Assembly: GCA_036340635.1 (NCBI GenBank)
Contig: JAYYYF010000023.1
Coordinates: forward strand, 1 to 44,657
Reading direction: 5' to 3'
DNA from: GCA-002728855 sp036340635
GTDB taxonomy: Bacteria; Bacteroidota; Bacteroidia; Flavobacteriales; Flavobacteriaceae
DNA: 44,657 bases
Program-made: the position numbers and the translations under genes
Shown: positions 1 through 8,036 of the stretch, piece after piece
Layout of the letters: each line of letters opens with the position of its first letter
Numbering within the stretch: the stretch's first letter is position 1
The notes under the pieces: model-generated
The model's input: the letters and a program-made list of their open reading frames with translations, nothing else
Databases searched by the model: none
Told to the model about the DNA's origin: nothing

Positions 1-1601
1 GCAGAAGAAATAATTCCTTTATCATGCTCTACAACAACTAAAGTATTCCCTATATCCCTAAGTTGTTTCATAATCCCAATTAATTTTTCGTTATCCCGAG
101 GGTGCAAGCCAATTGATGGCTCATCTAATATATACATAGATCCCACTAGAGAACTTCCAAGCGAAGTAGATAAGCTTATTCTTTGAGATTCTCCACCAGA
201 CAAACTATTTGTTCTTCTATTAAGAGAAAGATATCCTAAACCCATCTGAACAATGAAATCAATTCTAGAATTTATCTCTTTTAAAATTTGATCTGAAAGT
301 TCAGTTTGATATTTGTCAAGTTTAATTGATTTAAAAAATATTTGAAGATCATGAATTGACATTTTTAGCAATTCAGATATGTTTTTGCTATTTATTTTAA
401 CATAATTAGTTTCCTTTCTTAACCTTGAACCGTCACATTCAACACATTTGGTTTTTCCTCTATATCTTGATAACATAACACGATTTTGAATCTTATACAT
501 CTTTGATTCAATTTTTTTAAAAAATTTATTTATTCCAATAAAGTAAGACTCCTCATTCCAAATAGTCTCAATTTCAGGTTTTGAAAGTCTGTAGTAGGGT
601 TTGTGTATTTTTATATTTAAGTCTTTAGCACACTTAATAAGCTTTCTTTGAAACCTAGACATGCTTTTACTTCTCCAAGGAGCTATGGCTCCATCAAAAA
701 TCGATCTACTTTTGTCAGGAATAACAAGATCCGGGTCAATTCCTATCATATCACCAAACCCGCCACATTTTTGACATGCTCCATACGGATTATTAAAACT
801 AAATAAATGTATGCTTGGTTTTAAGAAATCAATCCCATCTAAAGTAAATTTATTTGAAAAGTCAATTTTTAAATCTTTTTCAGCTATTAAAAGCGAACAG
901 TCCCCTTTTCCTTCATAAAACGACAATTCAACACTATCACTCACACGGTGATAAAAATCATCTGATTTTTCAAATACTAGCCTGTCAATTACAACATAAA
1001 ATTTTCCTTTAAGAGAAAAATCTAACTCACTAATTCTATATATTTTTTTTTTAAAATAAATCCTTACAAAACCTTGTTTTTCTAATGCTTGTATCCTTTC
1101 CTTGCCATCTTCACCATTGCTAATTATAAAAGGTGATAATATCAAAAACTTTGTGCCAATTTGAAAAGTTTTTATTTTTTTGACAACATCGTTTACCAAA
1201 TGAGCTTTAACTTTTTTACCAGAAATAGGAGATATCGTTGTCCCGATTCGAGCAAAAAGTAAGCGTATGTAATCATATATTTCTGTTTTTGTCCCAACTG
1301 TTGATCTTGGGTTTAAAGAAGAAACTTTCTGATTAATAGCTATGGCAGGTGAAACGCCTTTTACAAAATCTACTTTTGGTTTGTTGAATCTTTCTAAAAA
1401 TTGACGAGAATAAGAAGATAGACTTTCAACATATAATCTTTGTCCCTCAGCGTAAAGAGTATCAAAAACTAAAGATGACTTTCCAGAGCCTGATAAACCA
1501 GTAACAACAGTCATTTTGTATCTGGGGATTGAGACACTGACATTTTTAAGATTGTGGTGTTTGGCGCCTCCAATATGAATATAATTTTCTGTTTTGCTCA
1601 A
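1..1601 (-). CDS. uvrA: UvrABC excinuclease subunit A, 5' part (runs off the window)
   Basis: UvrA is the ATP-driven damage-recognition subunit of nucleotide excision repair. About 533 residues are present and the C-terminal half lies beyond base 1. Translating the minus strand shows the N-terminal Walker A (TGLSGSGKSS), the following YAEGQRLYVESLSSYSRQFL block, the FSFNNPYGACQKCGG zinc-module segment, a later CVECDGSRL segment, and the first ABC signature with Walker B (LSGGESQRISL, then YILDEPSIGLHPRDN). The first in-frame ATG falls inside the Walker A region, so the true start is probably the TTG at 1599-1601, giving LSKTENYIHIGGAKHHNLKNV as expected for UvrA. The first CxxC pair of the zinc module reads FTLDGIDF here. 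I recall this as a Bacteroidota trait. Family assignment is certain; the start is inferred. Confidence 0.95.
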   Translation of the reverse strand, partial: MSKTENYIHIGGAKHHNLKNVSVSIPRYKMTVVTGLSGSGKSSLVFDTLYAEGQRLYVESLSSYSRQFLERFNKPKVDFVKGVSPAIAINQKVSSLNPRSTVGTKTEIYDYIRLLFARIGTTISPISGKKVKAHLVNDVVKKIKTFQIGTKFLILSPFIISNGEDGKERIQALEKQGFVRIYFKKKIYRISELDFSLKGKFYVVIDRLVFEKSDDFYHRVSDSVELSFYEGKGDCSLLIAEKDLKIDFSNKFTLDGIDFLKPSIHLFSFNNPYGACQKCGGFGDMIGIDPDLVIPDKSRSIFDGAIAPWRSKSMSRFQRKLIKCAKDLNIKIHKPYYRLSKPEIETIWNEESYFIGINKFFKKIESKMYKIQNRVMLSRYRGKTKCVECDGSRLRKETNYVKINSKNISELLKMSIHDLQIFFKSIKLDKYQTELSDQILKEINSRIDFIVQMGLGYLSLNRRTNSLSGGESQRISLSTSLGSSLVGSMYILDEPSIGLHPRDNEKLIGIMKQLRDIGNTLVVVEHDKGIISS

Positions 1602-1720
1602 AATATTACAGTTGAAAGAAGAGACTAAAATACATACAATTATCTATTATTTAATGGGAGATAATAAATTTTAAAATGGCTGATTAAATAATAAATAAAA
1701 CAGGTTATAAAAAATATAAC

Positions 1721-1728
1721 TATATTTG
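1721..1728 (+). promoter_or_regulatory. Possible -7 box for the ECF sigma gene
   Basis: TATATTTG matches the Bacteroidota housekeeping -7 consensus TAnnTTTG and would leave a leader of roughly 80 bases before the start at 1812. No TTG lies at the usual 17-23 base spacing upstream, so this is tentative. The rest of the 1602-1811 gap between uvrA and the sigma gene shows nothing else I can name. Confidence 0.3.
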
Positions 1729-1811
1729 TGTAAAACAACTGCCTATAGCATAAAACTACTTTTAAACGTAATAACGAGTTTTTAAAGATTGTTATACATA
1801 AAGTAGATTAT

Positions 1812-2405
1812 ATGCGTACTTCAATTAAAAATTATAATAGTGATTCTATTCTTGTAGCCAATTATATTAGCGGCGATGAGTCAGCTCTTGAAAAGCTTAT
1901 ACAAAAACATAAATCAAGGATTTATAATTTCATCTTTTCAAAAGTACTTAACAGAGATATTTCCGAGGACATTTTTCAAGATACTTTTATTAAGGTAATA
2001 AAAACGCTTAAAAGAGGATTTTATAATGAAGAAGGTAAATTTTTACCATGGGTTATGAGGATTGCCCACAATCTTGTGATTGATCATTTTAGAAAAAATA
2101 ATAGAATTCCAAAATTTGAGAATAATAATGAATATGATATTTTTCAGAATTTGACTGATACAACATTAAATGCTGAAAAATCAATCATAAAAGATCAAAT
2201 CTCGAATGATTTACATGGACTTGTTGAAGAATTGCCAATAGATCAAAAAGATGTAGTTATAATGAGGCTTTATAGGGATATGAGTTTTAAAGAAATTGCA
2301 GAAAATACTGGAGTAAGTATTAACACAGCCTTAGGTAGAATGCGTTATGCTATAATTAATTTGAGGAAAATGATTAGTGATAATAAAATTATCTTAAGTC
2401 ATTAA
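1812..2405 (+). CDS. ECF-type sigma-70 family RNA polymerase sigma factor
   Basis: A 197-residue sigma factor with only regions 2 and 4, as in the extracytoplasmic-function class. Region 2 spans about residues 20-100, with the DIFQDTFIKV core-binding helix and the FLPWVMRIAHNLVIDHFRK segment that recognises the -10 element. Region 4 covers about residues 130-190 (LPIDQKDVVIMRLYRDMSFKEIAENTGVS), a helix-turn-helix that reads the -35 element. No membrane anti-sigma gene follows, only a tiny ORF, so control is probably not by the common FecR-type route. From memory, a sigma gene next to uvrA and near nth and bcp is a recurring arrangement in flavobacteria, which suggests a conserved role in that group. 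Its target genes cannot be seen here. Confidence 0.93.
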   Translation: MRTSIKNYNSDSILVANYISGDESALEKLIQKHKSRIYNFIFSKVLNRDISEDIFQDTFIKVIKTLKRGFYNEEGKFLPWVMRIAHNLVIDHFRKNNRIPKFENNNEYDIFQNLTDTTLNAEKSIIKDQISNDLHGLVEELPIDQKDVVIMRLYRDMSFKEIAENTGVSINTALGRMRYAIINLRKMISDNKIILSH

Positions 2406-2453
2406 ATAATTTTATTGATTTTTTACCGTTATCATTATTGTAAAACGATATAT

Positions 2454-2597
2454 ATGGTAAAAAACTACCCTAAAGTTAATTTTCAAGATAAAAAGGGACC
2501 GAGAAAGCTAGTTATTAAAAGAATTTTAGCCTTTTCAAAATCATACGTTTCTAATAAGTCAAAGTTGGCAGAAAATGACAATTTTTACAAAAACTAA
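2454..2597 (+). CDS. Small basic protein downstream of the sigma factor (47 aa)
   Basis: A short ORF beginning MVKNYPKVNFQDKKGPRKL and continuing VIKRILAFSKSYVSNKS. The frame is open from a TTG at 2415, but the ATG at 2454 is the likelier start. It lies 48 bases after the sigma stop on the same strand and its end overlaps the convergent nth stop by 4 bases. It is rich in Lys and Asn, with no membrane segment and no cysteine. I recall similar short proteins with an ILxxSKS-type segment after this sigma gene in other flavobacteria, but cannot confirm that here. It could be a sigma partner or a chance ORF. No function is claimed. Confidence 0.5.
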   Translation: MVKNYPKVNFQDKKGPRKLVIKRILAFSKSYVSNKSKLAENDNFYKN

Positions 2598-3250
2598 CTT
2601 CTTGATTTTTTATATTCATCGATAACCTTTTTTCTTCCAATCTTTCTTGTTATTGGGTCTTTTTCAAGTCTCCATCCTCTAGCAGGGCAATACTCCCTTC
2701 CATACCATATTATTTTCAAATGCATATCATTCCATCTATCTTTTGGGAATAATCTTTTAGCATCTTTTTCAGTTCTTTTAACATTCTTCCCACTTGAAAA
2801 CCCCCATCTATACATCAATCTATGAATATGGGTGTCAACAGGAAAAGCAGGAATTCCAAAGGCTTGAGACATAACAACACTAGCAGTTTTATGTCCAACA
2901 GAAGGTAGTGCTTCTAGTTCTTTAAAACTCTTAGGGACTTTACCTTTGTAAGAGTTAATTAAGATATGAGATAATTCATATATGCCCTTTGATTTCATAG
3001 GTGATAATCCAACTGGTCTGATTATTTCTCTAATTTCTTCAACGCTAAGTTTGATCATTTGATAAGGGGTTTCTGCTCTGTCAAAAAGTTTTGGGGTGAT
3101 CCTGTTAACTCTAACATCAGTGCTTTGAGCAGAAAGAATAACTGCAATCAATAAAGTATAAGGATCTTTATGATCTAAAGGAATTGAAACTTCAGGATAA
3201 ATCTCATCGAGCTTCTCAATAGTATAATTAACCTTCTCTTTTTTATTCAC
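2594..3250 (-). CDS. nth: Endonuclease III (DNA glycosylase/AP lyase) lacking the iron-sulfur ligands
   Basis: Base-excision repair enzyme that removes oxidised pyrimidines and nicks at the abasic site. The helix-hairpin-helix is LEALPSVGHKTASVV (about residues 112-126), with catalytic Lys121 and Asp139 in PVDTHIHR. Length (218 aa) is normal. The C-terminal loop that in E. coli carries four cysteines for a [4Fe-4S] cluster reads EYCPARGWRLEKD: Cys188 remains and the other three ligands are missing. It therefore probably folds without a cluster. I recall this loop type from other flavobacterial Nth proteins, so it looks like a lineage trait and not damage. Divergent from bcp, with 44 bases between the starts. 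Confidence 0.93.
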   Translation of the reverse strand: MNKKEKVNYTIEKLDEIYPEVSIPLDHKDPYTLLIAVILSAQSTDVRVNRITPKLFDRAETPYQMIKLSVEEIREIIRPVGLSPMKSKGIYELSHILINSYKGKVPKSFKELEALPSVGHKTASVVMSQAFGIPAFPVDTHIHRLMYRWGFSSGKNVKRTEKDAKRLFPKDRWNDMHLKIIWYGREYCPARGWRLEKDPITRKIGRKKVIDEYKKSRS

Positions 3251-3294
3251 AATATTTTTTGTTATTTGCTTATAAATTTAACAATTGACATAAA

Positions 3295-3756
3295 ATGCTA
3301 AAAATTGGAGACAAAGTAAATAACTTTTCTTGCAAAGACGATTCTGGAAACCTTATAAATTTTTCTGACTATAAAGGGAAAAAATTAGTTGTTTTTTTCT
3401 ATCCTAAGGCAGATACGCCTGGTTGTACAGCAGAAGCATGTAGCCTTAGAGATAATTATAAAGAAATCTCTAGTCTTGGTTATGCAATTCTTGGGGTTAG
3501 TGCTGATAGTGAAAAAAAACAAAAATCTTTTTCTGATAAATTCAGCTTTCATTTTCCTTTAATAGCTGATGAAGAAAAAGAAGTAATAGATTCTTTTGGT
3601 GTTTGGGGAGCTAAAAAATTTATGGGAAGAGAATACGAAGGAATACTAAGAAAAACTTTTATTATAGATGAAAATGGAATTATAAAACACATTATAGATA
3701 AGGTTAAAACCAAAGAACATGCAGTACAAGTTTTAGATGCTATAAAAAGTTTATAA
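3295..3756 (+). CDS. bcp: Thioredoxin-dependent thiol peroxidase (Bcp/PrxQ peroxiredoxin)
   Basis: Reduces hydrogen peroxide and organic peroxides in the cytoplasm using thioredoxin. At 153 residues it has the size of the family. The active site reads YPKADTPGCTAEACSLRD: peroxidatic Cys44 and, five residues later, resolving Cys49, the spacing typical of PrxQ/Bcp proteins that form an intramolecular disulfide. The C-terminal half carries the family's FGVWGAKKFMGREYEGILRKTF stretch in pieces consistent with the thioredoxin fold. It is divergent from nth and ends two bases before the convergent gene at 3759, so transcription of the two converges closely. Confidence 0.96.
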   Translation: MLKIGDKVNNFSCKDDSGNLINFSDYKGKKLVVFFYPKADTPGCTAEACSLRDNYKEISSLGYAILGVSADSEKKQKSFSDKFSFHFPLIADEEKEVIDSFGVWGAKKFMGREYEGILRKTFIIDENGIIKHIIDKVKTKEHAVQVLDAIKSL

Positions 3757-3758
3757 AA

Positions 3759-5246
3759 TCATTTTTTGTTCTTCCAACCAAACATTTTGTCAGCTATTAT
3801 CATTTCAGCTATTCCCTTAGGAAGCTTGTCTCTCCACCCGTTTTTGCCAGCCTTAAGCTTGGATAGAATATCCCTAGAAAAAATTGAGAGATATTCCTGA
3901 TTAAAATCAAAAATATCTACTATTTTACCATTGTATTTAAAAAACTTGTAAAATTCTTTCATTCTGGGATGAAGCTTCAAATTATTTGATGTTACAATTG
4001 CATCTGTATTAGGATCCTTCTGCGGATACAAGTATACTTTTAAGTTGTTATGAAACATTTTTCCAAATGCTTCCAAAATTCCGCCATCAACATCATCATA
4101 ATATTGTTCGTCAAAAATCTGAACAAAATTGTTTACTCCCATTGTAAGTCCAAGCCTTTCTTTTGTGTATTCTGAAAAATAGTTTACGAGTTTATAATAT
4201 TCTTTATAATCAGAAATAAGTACAGTGTGCCCTAAAGAACAAAGAAGTTTTGCTCTGTCCATGAAATCTTTCTCATCAACCTCACCTTCGGAAAGTAAGT
4301 TGGAAAGAGTAATTTCAAAAATCACCTCTGTCTTATTTTGCTGCACATCTGATTCCTTAATAAAAATATCATAGGATTTCTCAAACATGTCAATATTAAC
4401 TTTAGTAACGGGTCTGAAACTGCCTCTTAGGGCAAGAATGTTTTTTTTATAAAGTACTCTAGCGGGAAGTATGTTATTCCCGTTTGAATCAAACATAACA
4501 CCATCAGTCATGTCATTCTTTATTAGTTCTAAACTCATGATTCTATTATCAACATTTTTAAAAAGCGGTCCAGAAAAATTAATTGTGTCGATTTCAATTG
4601 CGTCTTTATCAATATGATCATATAAATATCTAAGTAACTTTTTAGGGTCATCATGCTTATAAAAAGATCCGTAAATTAAATTAACTCCCATCAAACCAAG
4701 AGCCTCCTGTTGAAATCTGGCTTCGCTTTGGTGGAAACGAACATGAATGACAATTTCACTGAAATCTTGTTTAGGAAATGCTTGAAAACGAATACCCATC
4801 CATCCATGACCTTTAAATTTCTTGGAATAATTGATTGTTGCCACAGTGTTGGCGTAAGTGAAAAACATTTTATCCGGATTATCTTTCCTTGGAATACGAT
4901 CTTTAAGAAGATTCATTTCATGATCTAACATATGTTTTAACCTGGTTTCAGTTACATAACGTCCATCAGATTCTTCTCCATATATTTTGTCGCTGAAATT
5001 TTTGTCATATGCGCTTATTGTTTTAGCAATTGTCCCAGATGCGCCACCAACACTAAAAAAATGTCTTGCTACTTCTTGGCCCGCACCAATTTCAGCAAAA
5101 GTTCCGTATATATTTTCATTTAAATTGATTTTTAATGCTTTGGCTTCAATAGAAGGCCTTGATTCAAAATCTTTATCACCAGGTAGTTTAATAGTCATAT
5201 AAATTTTTGTATCTAAAATTACAAAGTTTCCTTGATATCTTTGCAA
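3759..5246 (-). CDS. Conserved Bacteroidota protein of unknown function (495 aa)
   Basis: A large soluble-looking protein with no signal peptide and no clear membrane segment. Near the N-terminus it has EIGAGQEVARHFFSVGGASG (about residues 52-71) and KTISAYDKNFSDKIYG. A central block reads LGLMGVNLIYGSF, then RGSFRPVTKVNIDMFEKSYD, and a late block includes TMGVNNFVQIFDEQYY. I recognise it as a family widespread in flavobacteria that databases often label 'TonB-dependent receptor' or 'nicotinate-nucleotide adenylyltransferase'. Neither fits: there is no beta-barrel signal or plug, and no HxGH nucleotidyltransferase motif. It is transcribed divergently from a metallo-hydrolase 23 bases away. 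Strong conservation suggests a core cytoplasmic role, but I cannot name one. Confidence 0.85.
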   Translation of the reverse strand: MQRYQGNFVILDTKIYMTIKLPGDKDFESRPSIEAKALKINLNENIYGTFAEIGAGQEVARHFFSVGGASGTIAKTISAYDKNFSDKIYGEESDGRYVTETRLKHMLDHEMNLLKDRIPRKDNPDKMFFTYANTVATINYSKKFKGHGWMGIRFQAFPKQDFSEIVIHVRFHQSEARFQQEALGLMGVNLIYGSFYKHDDPKKLLRYLYDHIDKDAIEIDTINFSGPLFKNVDNRIMSLELIKNDMTDGVMFDSNGNNILPARVLYKKNILALRGSFRPVTKVNIDMFEKSYDIFIKESDVQQNKTEVIFEITLSNLLSEGEVDEKDFMDRAKLLCSLGHTVLISDYKEYYKLVNYFSEYTKERLGLTMGVNNFVQIFDEQYYDDVDGGILEAFGKMFHNNLKVYLYPQKDPNTDAIVTSNNLKLHPRMKEFYKFFKYNGKIVDIFDFNQEYLSIFSRDILSKLKAGKNGWRDKLPKGIAEMIIADKMFGWKNKK

Positions 5247-5259
5247 ATATTTAAATTTG
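5232..5259 (+). promoter_or_regulatory. Promoter for the MBL-fold hydrolase
   Basis: TTG (5232-5234), a 17-base spacer and TAAATTTG (5252-5259) fit the flavobacterial promoter pattern TTG-N17-23-TAnnTTTG. The start codon follows 10 bases later at 5270. The -33 part lies inside the first codons of the divergent gene, which shows how compact the region is. Confidence 0.55.
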
Positions 5260-5269
5260 ATATAGGGTA

Positions 5270-6037
5270 ATGATTAAAATAATTTTTTTAGGAACCGGAA
5301 CTTCACAAGGAGTGCCTATACCAGGGAGCAATCACCCTGTTTGCTTGAGTAATGATTCAAAAGATAAAAGGCTTAGATCTTCTATAATGGTTCAATGGGA
5401 TGACAACAACTATTTGATTGATTGTGGACCCGATTTCAGGCAACAAATGTTAAGGATAAAATGTGAAAAGATAGATGGGGTTCTTTTTACCCATGAACAT
5501 GCTGATCATATTAGGGGTGTAGATGATATTAGGCCTTTTTCTTTTAGGCAAGGTAAAGTTCCAATATATGGGACTAAACGATTAATTGAAAGCTTAAAAA
5601 AATCCTATCCTTATATTTTCAATCCAAATGAAAAATATCCTGGAGCACCATCTCTAAAAGTAAATACAGTTAAAAATGATAAATCATTTTACCTTTCAAA
5701 TAAAGAGATTATTCCAATAGAAGTCATGCATCAAAATTTACCAGTTCTAGGATTTAGAATAGAAGCTTTTGCATATTTAACAGATGTCAAAACAATAAGT
5801 TCTGCTGAAATTAAAAAACTTTTAAATCTTGATGTTCTTGTGATTAATGCTCTCCGAAAAGAAAGTCATCCTTCTCATTTGAATTTAAATGAAGCAATTG
5901 AAATTATAAAAACTATAAACCCCAAAAAGACTTTTTTAACTCATATAAGTAATCAACTAGGTTTTCATGAAGAAGTATCTAAAACATTACCTAAAAATAT
6001 CTTTTTAGCATACGATGGATTAGAAGTATATCTATAG
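5270..6037 (+). CDS. MBL-fold metallo-hydrolase, PhnP-like
   Basis: Metallo-beta-lactamase-fold phosphodiesterase-type enzyme, 255 residues. It starts IKIIFLGTGTSQGVPIPG, the glycine-rich entry typical of PhnP/RNase Z-like members, then has the metal motif THEHADH (residues 74-80) with the usual following IRGVDDIRPF. Further likely ligands are Asp51 in LIDCGPDFR, His154 in the VMHQNLPVLGFR segment, and LTHISNQLGFHEE near the end. Homologues cleave cyclic phosphodiesters such as phosphoribosyl 1,2-cyclic phosphate. There are no phosphonate genes nearby, so the true substrate is open. It is preceded by its own promoter-like element and ends 40 bases before the convergent esterase. Confidence 0.88.
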   Translation: MIKIIFLGTGTSQGVPIPGSNHPVCLSNDSKDKRLRSSIMVQWDDNNYLIDCGPDFRQQMLRIKCEKIDGVLFTHEHADHIRGVDDIRPFSFRQGKVPIYGTKRLIESLKKSYPYIFNPNEKYPGAPSLKVNTVKNDKSFYLSNKEIIPIEVMHQNLPVLGFRIEAFAYLTDVKTISSAEIKKLLNLDVLVINALRKESHPSHLNLNEAIEIIKTINPKKTFLTHISNQLGFHEEVSKTLPKNIFLAYDGLEVYL

Positions 6038-6077
6038 TAATAAATTATAAGCAAATCATATTTTAAAGATCTATTCG

Positions 6078-6701
6078 TTACAGCCAAGACAAAATTTTTC
6101 TAAAGTTCTCTGGAGAAACATTGTGACCATCTTGAAAACTATTAAAGACAACATTTGGATTGTTTTCCTTTAATAACTTGATACTATTTTCAGCCCAAAG
6201 AAAGGGAATGACCGGATCATTCATTCCATGAGATGAATAAGCAGTAATATCTCTATAAAAGTTAATATCTCTTTTCAACAAATGTCTATCAATATATCCG
6301 CTCATACAGATGGCTCTATTTATTTTAATAGGGTGATCTAATAATAAGCACCAAGACAGAACTGCTCCTTGGCTAAAACCCATTAAATCTATTTCATTAG
6401 CATTTAAATTATAAGATTCAATAAAATAATCAATTTGCAAATTCAAATTTGATATGGAAGTAAAGGCTTCTTCATGATTAGACCATTTTTCATTTGAATC
6501 ACTAAAATTAATTGAAAACCAAGAATATCCCCCCATAGGAGTCTTTAAAGGTGCCCTTACAGAAATTATAGTATATTCTTTAGGTAAAAATTCAGAAAAA
6601 GAAAACAAATCATTTTCATCACTTCCATACCCATGTAATAAAATGATCGAAGGACTCTTCTCGTTAAGTTCTATTGACTCTCTTATTTTATATTCAAGCA
6701 T
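6078..6701 (-). CDS. Alpha/beta hydrolase, phospholipase/carboxylesterase family
   Basis: A 207-residue esterase of the small cytoplasmic carboxylesterase/lysophospholipase family. It shows LLHGYGSDENDLF (oxyanion-hole region, about residues 21-33), the nucleophile elbow GFSQGAV with Ser110, and the remaining triad in NDPVIP (Asp162) and DGHNVSP (His193). There is no signal peptide. It lies 13 bases downstream of the dihydroorotase-like gene on the same strand and probably shares its transcript, though the two have no obvious metabolic link. The natural ester substrate cannot be predicted. Confidence 0.9.
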   Translation of the reverse strand: MLEYKIRESIELNEKSPSIILLHGYGSDENDLFSFSEFLPKEYTIISVRAPLKTPMGGYSWFSINFSDSNEKWSNHEEAFTSISNLNLQIDYFIESYNLNANEIDLMGFSQGAVLSWCLLLDHPIKINRAICMSGYIDRHLLKRDINFYRDITAYSSHGMNDPVIPFLWAENSIKLLKENNPNVVFNSFQDGHNVSPENFRKILSWL

Positions 6702-6714
6702 GAAATAATTTCAC

Positions 6715-7968
6715 TTATTTAACAAGTGTCAACTTTCCGTTATTATATGATCCATATACTTCTCCATTTAACTCACAGTTAATAAATGCACAGTTTTTAG
6801 ATGTAGAGTAAAGATCTTCATTCTTTAAAACACTATGCTCTTTTGGATTAAAAAAAGTAAGGTCAGCATTAGATCCAGGTTCTATTATACTTGTTTTAAT
6901 ATCAAATCTTTTAGCTCCCCTAATTAAAAAGTCTAAAACCCTATCCAAAGGAAACAAGGTTAATAAAACACCAAAACAAGCTTCTAGCCCAATGCTGCCA
7001 GGAAGAGCTAAATCAAATTCAAGTTTTTTATATTCAGTATTGATAGGTTCGTGCATAGAAGTAACCATATCAATAACACCTTCTAAAAGCCCTTCTTTTA
7101 AAGCTCTCTGATCATCCTTAGAACGCAAGGGTGGGAAAATTTTAAAATTTGAGTCAAAATCTTCAACATTTTCTTCTGAAAATAACAAATGAGGCAATCC
7201 TACACTACAAGTTATGTCTAATTTTTTATTCTTTGCCATTCTAATTAAATCAACGCTTTTCTTGCAACTAATAAAAGGGACATGCAATCTCCCGCCGACA
7301 TATTCCAAAATTTGGATATCTCTAGAAATTTGAATTGCTTCCGAAATATCTGGCATACCTTTCATTCCAGTTTTGGCACTGATTACACCCTCATTTACTA
7401 TACCATTATTATCAATTTTCCGGTTTGAAGGATAAGACAACACTAAACCATTAAAGCTTTGGGAATATTCTAGAGCAATTTTTAAAAAATTGGCATTTGA
7501 AATAGAAGTCTTATAATCCCCAAAAGCTAATGCACCAGCTTCTTTCATGTCATAAAGCTGTGACATTTTTTTTCCTTCAGAATTTAGTGACAAACATCCA
7601 ATTGGATATAAAGAAGTAGTATTATTAAGAGATTGTTTAATTAAGTGACTCACGTTAGAATGGTTATCAGTTGGAGGATTTGTATTGGGAGATAACAAAA
7701 TCTTTGTAAAGCCACTCTTAGCTGCAACCTGTAATCCATTTAAAATAGTTTCTCTTTCTTCATATCCAGGTTCACCAAAAGAAACTCCTGAATCAAACCA
7801 ACCTGGAGAAATAGTAAGGTTATTAAATTTAATAACCTTGGCTGATTCGTCCTCAATTTTGGGTTTCAATTCAACAATCTTATCATCAATAATCAACAGA
7901 TCGTGCTTTTTTAAATGAAAATGGCTATTTGGGTCAAATATAATAGCATTTTTTAGGAGTATTTTCAT
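6715..7968 (-). CDS. pyrC: Dihydroorotase-like amidohydrolase, metal site largely lost
   Basis: By length (417 aa) and overall sequence this is the dihydroorotase of the bacterial multidomain (PyrC/AllB) class, which closes carbamoyl-aspartate to dihydroorotate in pyrimidine synthesis. The opening PGWFDSGVSFGEPGYEERET corresponds to the normal PGxVDxHxHLREPG, but both metal histidines are replaced (Gly61, Ser63). The usual T(S)DH motif that provides a catalytic aspartate reads TSMHEP, with Met305. His229 in RLHVPFIS remains. Flavobacterial homologues that I recall share the DSxVS loop but keep the aspartate. The protein may be a non-catalytic pseudo-enzyme, as in the Aquifex and Pseudomonas complexes with aspartate transcarbamoylase. 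The symbol reflects homology, not proven activity. Followed by the esterase. Confidence 0.8.
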   Translation of the reverse strand: MKILLKNAIIFDPNSHFHLKKHDLLIIDDKIVELKPKIEDESAKVIKFNNLTISPGWFDSGVSFGEPGYEERETILNGLQVAAKSGFTKILLSPNTNPPTDNHSNVSHLIKQSLNNTTSLYPIGCLSLNSEGKKMSQLYDMKEAGALAFGDYKTSISNANFLKIALEYSQSFNGLVLSYPSNRKIDNNGIVNEGVISAKTGMKGMPDISEAIQISRDIQILEYVGGRLHVPFISCKKSVDLIRMAKNKKLDITCSVGLPHLLFSEENVEDFDSNFKIFPPLRSKDDQRALKEGLLEGVIDMVTSMHEPINTEYKKLEFDLALPGSIGLEACFGVLLTLFPLDRVLDFLIRGAKRFDIKTSIIEPGSNADLTFFNPKEHSVLKNEDLYSTSKNCAFINCELNGEVYGSYNNGKLTLVK

Positions 7969-7985
7969 TTAAAAACAATACTAGG

Positions 7986-7993
7986 CAAAATTA
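7986..7993 (-). promoter_or_regulatory. Possible -7 box for the dihydroorotase-like gene
   Basis: On the minus strand this reads TAATTTTG, a full match to TAnnTTTG, 17 bases before the start at 7968. No TTG is seen at normal spacing. It would allow pyrC transcription apart from the upstream lolD pair, in a 68-base gap that has a run of G and A residues but no hairpin. Confidence 0.35.
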
Positions 7994-8036
7994 AAAAAGT
8001 AATCTTAGAAAAAAAGGGGGGTGGCAAAAAAAATAT

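Noticed and set aside
7969..8036. G-run/A-run gap (GGGGGGTGG) as a structured RNA or quadruplex
   Set aside because: Only a single G-run, no partner runs and no hairpin; probably just a spacer.
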